Assembly: GCF_002899455.1 (NCBI RefSeq) | Contig: NZ_PPFB01000001.1 | Location: forward strand, 6,230,001 to 6,294,000 | DNA: 64,000 nt | Direction: 5' to 3' | DNA from: Streptomyces sp. DH-12 | GTDB lineage: Bacteria; Actinomycetota; Actinomycetes; Streptomycetales; Streptomycetaceae | In this document: piece by piece, positions 60,500 to 64,000 of the stretch | Numbering within the stretch: position 1 is the first letter of the stretch | Layout: the number at the start of each line of letters is the position of its first letter | Notes under the pieces: model-generated | Database searches by the model: none | The model's input: the letters and a program-made list of their open reading frames with translations, nothing else | What the model was told of the DNA's origin: nothing | Program-made: the position numbers and the translations under genes

Positions 60500-62185
60500 T
60501 CACGAGGAGGATTCCGCCACTGCCGCGCTCTCCGGGGCCGGTGGAGCAGCGGCCGGTTCCGACGCTTCCGTGTCCGCCGCGAGCGCCGCCGCCGCGGCGA
60601 CCTTCTCCGTGGCCGCCTTGTCCAGCCGCACCGCCTCCGGCACCGGACCCGGCTCCTCGTCCGCCGGGGTCGTGCGGGGCGGGAGCAGGTCGAGGACGGC
60701 CTGGCGGTGGGTCTCGCTGGTCGCGTCGTCGTAGGGGTCCGGGGTCGCCGGGACCTGGAGGCGGTGGACCGGGCCCGTGCCGAGGCGGGCGTAGCCGCGT
60801 CCGGGCGGCACCTGGTCGACCGGCGTGGTGTGCGGGGGCGCGCCCAGCACGGTCTCGAGCTGGGCGGCCGTGGCGGGGCCGAGCACGACGCGCGCGCGGG
60901 TGTGCTGCCGTACCGGGCCGGCCAGGGCGTCGAGGCCGTCGAACTGTTCCGCGACCACCACGGTGACGTTCGCCGCGCGGCCGTGCCGCAGCGGGGCCTG
61001 GAGCAGGGACTGCGGATCGGTGCTGTCCTCCGCCGCGGCCAGGTGGGTGAAGACGCTCGGCCGGTCCAGCAGCAGCCACAGGGGGCGCCGGGTGTCCTCC
61101 GGCGGCGGGTCGCCCGCCTGGTGCGCCTTGCTGGCCGCGGTCAGCCGGCGCTCGGTCTCGTGGGCCGCCCACTCCAGGCTGGTCAGCGCCCCCGACAGGG
61201 CGCACTCGACGGCGAGCACGCCGTCCCGGCCGGTGAGACAGGCGTACTCGCCGGTCCCGCCGCCGTCCACGATCACCACGTCGCCGTGGTGCAGCGCCTG
61301 GAGGGCGATGGAGCGCAGCAGGGTCGAGGTGCCGCTGCCCGGCTGGCCGACCGCGAGCAGGTGCGGCTCGGTGGAGCGGACGCCGGTGCGCCACACGACC
61401 GGCGGGACGTCGGTCCGCTCCTCGCCGTGCGGGCCGTGGGTGAGCGGCAGCGTCCGCTGCACGCGCGTGGGGTCGGTGAAGCCGAGCACCGTCTCGCCGG
61501 GGGCCGTGACGAAGGGCTGTGCGGCGATGTCGGTGGGCAGCGGGGCGAGGACGCGGACGGTGAGCTGGTTGGCCTCCTCGTCCCACGCGAAGTGGTACTC
61601 CCGGCCGCGCCCGCACTTGGCGCCGAGCAGGTGCTCGATCCGCGCGCGGGACTCCGGCTCGGCGTCCGTGAAGTAGGCCGGGTAGGCGATCACCAGGTGC
61701 GCGAGGCGGCCGTCGCCGTCGAACTCGTACTCGGAGAAGACCTCCCCCCAGTCGCCGCCGCGGGCGTACAGCGGCTCGGGGTCGTCGCTCGCCGAGAAGT
61801 ACGGCACCAGGGCCTCGTACAGCGACTTCAGACGCTGTGACTGGCCGGGGGCGGGCCCGGCGGGCGTCGCGGGCGTGCGGTCCCGTCCGTGCCAGGCCGC
61901 CGCCGCCATCAGGGCGACGACGGCGAGCAGCGGGCCGTACGGCGCGAGCGCCACGGCCAGCAGCACCGCCGCCAGGCCGAAGAGCAGCGTGCCGCGCCGC
62001 TCCTTCGGGGTGTCGGCCCACCTGCGCCGTCCGGCCGAGGCCAGCCGGCGCAGCCCGCGCGTGATGGTGATCAGCGGGTGGAGGACGTCCGTGGCGCTGT
62101 CGGCCGCCGTCCTGGCCAGCTCCCGGCTCCGGGCGAGCTGGGCGCTGCCGTTGCTGAGGACGCGGGGAAGGGGACGCCGGGCCAC
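60500..62185 (-). CDS. Membrane-associated FtsK/TraM-like ATPase with altered Walker A
   Basis: 561 residues from GTG 62185 (GGAG upstream). Two membrane segments (about 65-105) follow a basic N-terminus. A cytoplasmic domain with 'LLAVGQPGSGTSTLLRSIAL' (about 277-296) is where a P-loop belongs, but the conserved Lys is Thr (GSGTST). 'DVVIVDGGGTGEYACL' and 'RRPLWLLLDRPSVF' follow, and the end is an Ala/Pro/Glu-rich tail. Conserved in Streptomyces next to a small membrane protein; ATP binding is doubtful. Function unknown. Confidence 0.7.
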   Translation of the reverse strand: MARRPLPRVLSNGSAQLARSRELARTAADSATDVLHPLITITRGLRRLASAGRRRWADTPKERRGTLLFGLAAVLLAVALAPYGPLLAVVALMAAAAWHGRDRTPATPAGPAPGQSQRLKSLYEALVPYFSASDDPEPLYARGGDWGEVFSEYEFDGDGRLAHLVIAYPAYFTDAEPESRARIEHLLGAKCGRGREYHFAWDEEANQLTVRVLAPLPTDIAAQPFVTAPGETVLGFTDPTRVQRTLPLTHGPHGEERTDVPPVVWRTGVRSTEPHLLAVGQPGSGTSTLLRSIALQALHHGDVVIVDGGGTGEYACLTGRDGVLAVECALSGALTSLEWAAHETERRLTAASKAHQAGDPPPEDTRRPLWLLLDRPSVFTHLAAAEDSTDPQSLLQAPLRHGRAANVTVVVAEQFDGLDALAGPVRQHTRARVVLGPATAAQLETVLGAPPHTTPVDQVPPGRGYARLGTGPVHRLQVPATPDPYDDATSETHRQAVLDLLPPRTTPADEEPGPVPEAVRLDKAATEKVAAAAALAADTEASEPAAAPPAPESAAVAESSS

Positions 62186-62234
62186 TGCTGTCTCCAGAGG
62201 GTGCGTACGGGCGGGCGGGGCGTGGTGGGGCGGG

Positions 62235-62429
62235 TCAGAACTTGAACCCGCCCAGGAGGCCGGCGAGGCTCTCGCCGCCCGCCTTGATGCTCGGCGCGAT
62301 GGCCGTGCTGGCCAGATAGAAGCCGAACAGCATCGCCACCAGTGCGTGCGACAGCTTCAGTCCGTCCTTGCGGAAGAAGATGAAGACGACGATGCCGAGC
62401 AGCACCACGCATGAGATCGAGATGATCAT
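62235..62429 (-). CDS. Small two-span membrane protein
   Basis: 64 residues from ATG 62429 with AGGAGA in front. Hydrophobic helices at about 2-19 ('IISISCVVLLGIVVFIFF') and 28-46 ('HALVAMLFGFYLASTAIAP'). Its layout resembles small Spd or secretion-channel proteins. It is 49 bp upstream of the ATPase-like gene, so they are probably one operon and may form a membrane complex. Confidence 0.78.
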   Translation of the reverse strand: MIISISCVVLLGIVVFIFFRKDGLKLSHALVAMLFGFYLASTAIAPSIKAGGESLAGLLGGFKF

Positions 62430-62685
62430 GTGAGTTCTCCTGGTTCGCGGGGACAGTCACCATGAGTCCTTCCCTGATCACAGCATGTGTCTATACGATA
62501 AAAGGTGCAACTGGGTGGATATCCGCCCCGAATGCCCGGCGGAGTCCGCGCTGAGCATTACCTCGGGCGCGTCAGGTCATGTGCCGCCCGAGCCAGTACC
62601 CTGGCGATTCACCCGTACGGCTGCCCACGTGCAGACGTACGCCCTGTTCCCGATGTGTCCCCGTGCAGTGAGAGGCGGTCCGGCG

Positions 62686-63078
62686 ATGAGTGAAGCCCCC
62701 GACCCCGAGGTCGTGGAGCTGGCGACCAAGATCTTCGATCTGGCCCGGCGCGGCCGCACCGAGGAGCTCGTGGCCTACGTCGACGCGGGCGTCCCCGCCG
62801 ACCTCACCAACGACCGCGGCGACTCCCTCGTGATGCTCGCCGCCTACCACGGCCACGCCGGTGCGGTGCGCGCCCTGCTGGCCCGCGGCGCCGACGCCGA
62901 CCGCGTCAACGACCGCGGCCAGACGCCACTCGCGGGAGCGGTGTTCAAGGGGGAGACCGACGTCGTCAAGGCCCTCCTGGAGGGTGGCGCCGACCCCTCC
63001 GCGGGCACCCCGTCGGCCGTCGACACGGCCCGCATGTTCGCCCGCACGGAACTGCTCGAGCTCTTCGGCGAGGGCTGA
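62686..63078 (+). CDS. Ankyrin-repeat protein
   Basis: 130 residues from ATG 62686; the longer upstream frame is not needed. Three ankyrin repeats: 'NDRGDSLVMLAAYHGHAGAV' (about 45-64), 'NDRGQTPLAGAVFKGETDVV' (about 78-97) and a third, partial one. A likely protein-binding adaptor, cytoplasmic. Bacterial one-domain ankyrin proteins are often partners of catalases or toxins, but none is here. Confidence 0.88.
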   Translation: MSEAPDPEVVELATKIFDLARRGRTEELVAYVDAGVPADLTNDRGDSLVMLAAYHGHAGAVRALLARGADADRVNDRGQTPLAGAVFKGETDVVKALLEGGADPSAGTPSAVDTARMFARTELLELFGEG

Positions 63079-63273
63079 GCGACTCCGCTCCGACCAGCGA
63101 CGACACGGAAAACGGGGGAGGCGGTACAGGGCCGCCGAAATACGGTCGCGGCAGATGTGACCGCCGGGTCATCATGACGACGTGATTCACGGACGCGATG
63201 GCTGGGCAGGTGTTGCCGCACCGCGCGGGCCGTGACGCGGTCCGCACGGGCCACCGACGAGAGGCAGAGAGAG

Positions 63274-63333
63274 ATGGTCTACAACGAGCAGGAAACGGCG
63301 GGCGCCCCGACGTGTTGTCACGCGGCCAGGTGA
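63274..63333 (+). CDS. Possible 19-residue ORF with a Cys-Cys pair
   Basis: ATG 63274, preceded by GAGGCAGAGAGAG, gives 'MVYNEQETAGAPTCCHAAR' and stops at 63333, 46 bp before the next gene. It lies in an otherwise empty 300-bp gap (63079-63379). Could be a leader peptide (the Cys pair would suit a cysteine-sensing leader) or chance. Confidence 0.3.
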   Translation: MVYNEQETAGAPTCCHAAR

Positions 63334-63379
63334 CCCACACTCCCGGTTGCGTCGACGCTTGATGTGAGGCTGTTTCCCA

Positions 63380-64000
63380 TGTTCGATCCGGTCATAGCGC
63401 CCAGCGGTACGCTGCTCGGCCTGCTCCAGCGGGGCCGCGGCGACGGCACACTGCACGCGCTCACCGCCCCGCGCTCCGAGGCGCTCGCGGCGCTGAACCA
63501 CTGCGTGCTGCGCGACCCGCGCCACGACTGGCAGGTGGAGAACCGCTCCCTCTACTACGCCCGCCTCTACCTCGACCTGCACGGCGGACTCGACGCCGTC
63601 GAGGCCCACCTCTTCGCCCCCGAGGACGTCCTCGACACCGACGAGTCACGCACCGGACTCGCCCTCGCCGTCCTCGGCCACCTCGCCTCCTACGGCCGGC
63701 GGGACGCCCTGCACCTGTTGCGCAGGTACGCCGCCCAGGGCACCAACTGGGCCTGGGCCCTCGACGAACTGGCCCTCCGCGACGACGACGCGGGCCTGCG
63801 GTCCCTCGCCGGCCCGGTGCTCGCGCGCTTCTCCACCGATCCCCAGGGCGAGGCCGAACTGGCCGCGACCGTGCGGGACGCCTTCGAACCACGTCCCTGG
63901 CGCCTGTGGGCCGACGACCCGCGCCCGGCCGTCGCCACGCGCGTACGGGCCGCCCGGGAGGCCGGCTCCTTCGACCGCTGGCAACGGCAGATGCGGCCCG
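63380..64000 (+). CDS. HEAT-repeat-like protein, N-terminal part (cut by window edge)
   Basis: The frame is open from ATG 63380 to the end (207 codons). Helical, with repeated 'LALAVLGHLASYGRRDALHL' and 'WALDELALRDDDAGLRSLAG' units typical of armadillo/HEAT solenoids, and 'NRSLYYARLYLDLHGGLDAV' earlier. No signal peptide. Partner unknown; it matches the large HEAT-repeat gene expected after the ankyrin gene in Streptomyces. Confidence 0.8.

Overview
The window is about 72-75% GC by eye, its codons end mostly in G or C, GTG starts are common, and the gene order closely follows what I remember of the Streptomyces coelicolor SCO1482-SCO1413 segment (pyrD-pyrF-sIHF-gmk-rpoZ-coaBC-metK-priA ... 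ribE-ribM-ribBA-ribH-hisE-hisG ... ppm1-fxsA-rbpA). I take it to be core chromosome of a Streptomyces. I saw no rRNA, tRNA, CRISPR array or replication origin.

Layout. 1-8079: pyrimidine and purine nucleotide synthesis, nucleoid protein sIHF, RNA polymerase omega, CoA and S-adenosylmethionine synthesis, and a PriA that lacks its helicase motifs. 8583-13987: an HTH protein, fmt, rsmB, rpe and a SorC-type sugar regulator. 14061-14770: a decayed secreted guanyl-RNase gene followed by a decayed barstar-type inhibitor gene. 14881-16323: GuaB1. 16569-22751: a probable amino-acid (best guess L-lysine) catabolic island made of an APC permease, an Lrp/AsnC regulator, an MFS protein, an amidase like DavA and a flavin monooxygenase like DavB. 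23542-29781: a glycoside hydrolase family 6 gene split 13 codons before its stop by a 5.0-kb Tn3-family element. The element has both ends, a 5-bp target duplication, a frameshifted resolvase, a transposase with its catalytic core deleted, and an intact-looking ECF sigma factor / membrane partner pair as cargo. 29763-34314: uracil/xanthine permease, thioesterase, and a divergent MFS/ROK-regulator pair.

34782-39895: FMN-riboswitch-led riboflavin operon that runs on into hisE and hisG. 40139-42543: two overlapping CNNM/CBS membrane proteins. 42581-44443: CbxX/CfqX-type AAA ATPase, with a candidate small RNA upstream. 45796-47451: a Tat-exported C39-like protein and an SCO1431-family micro-membrane protein. 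47579-47985: a decayed TetR gene and an orphan DasR-type operator. 48226-55376: acyl-CoA dehydrogenase, AsnC regulator, amidohydrolase, polyprenol-phosphate mannose synthase, FxsA, and RbpA with a textbook SigR promoter. 55656-60083: MFS, glycerophosphodiesterase and YczE on the minus strand, divergent from a MocR regulator. 60099-60489: a tandem pair of about 190-bp repeats. 60500-64000: an ATPase with an altered Walker A motif, a small membrane protein, an ankyrin protein, a possible 19-residue ORF and the start of a HEAT-like protein.

The most notable results are the reconstructable Tn3-in-cellulase insertion with its sigma-factor cargo, the RNase/barstar pseudogene pair, and two DasR-like operators (34590, 47973). 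These operators stand where S. coelicolor, as I recall, carries chitinase genes (chiI, chiD) that are missing here, so the operators may be relics of gene loss. Several decayed genes appear to have drifted toward G and C.
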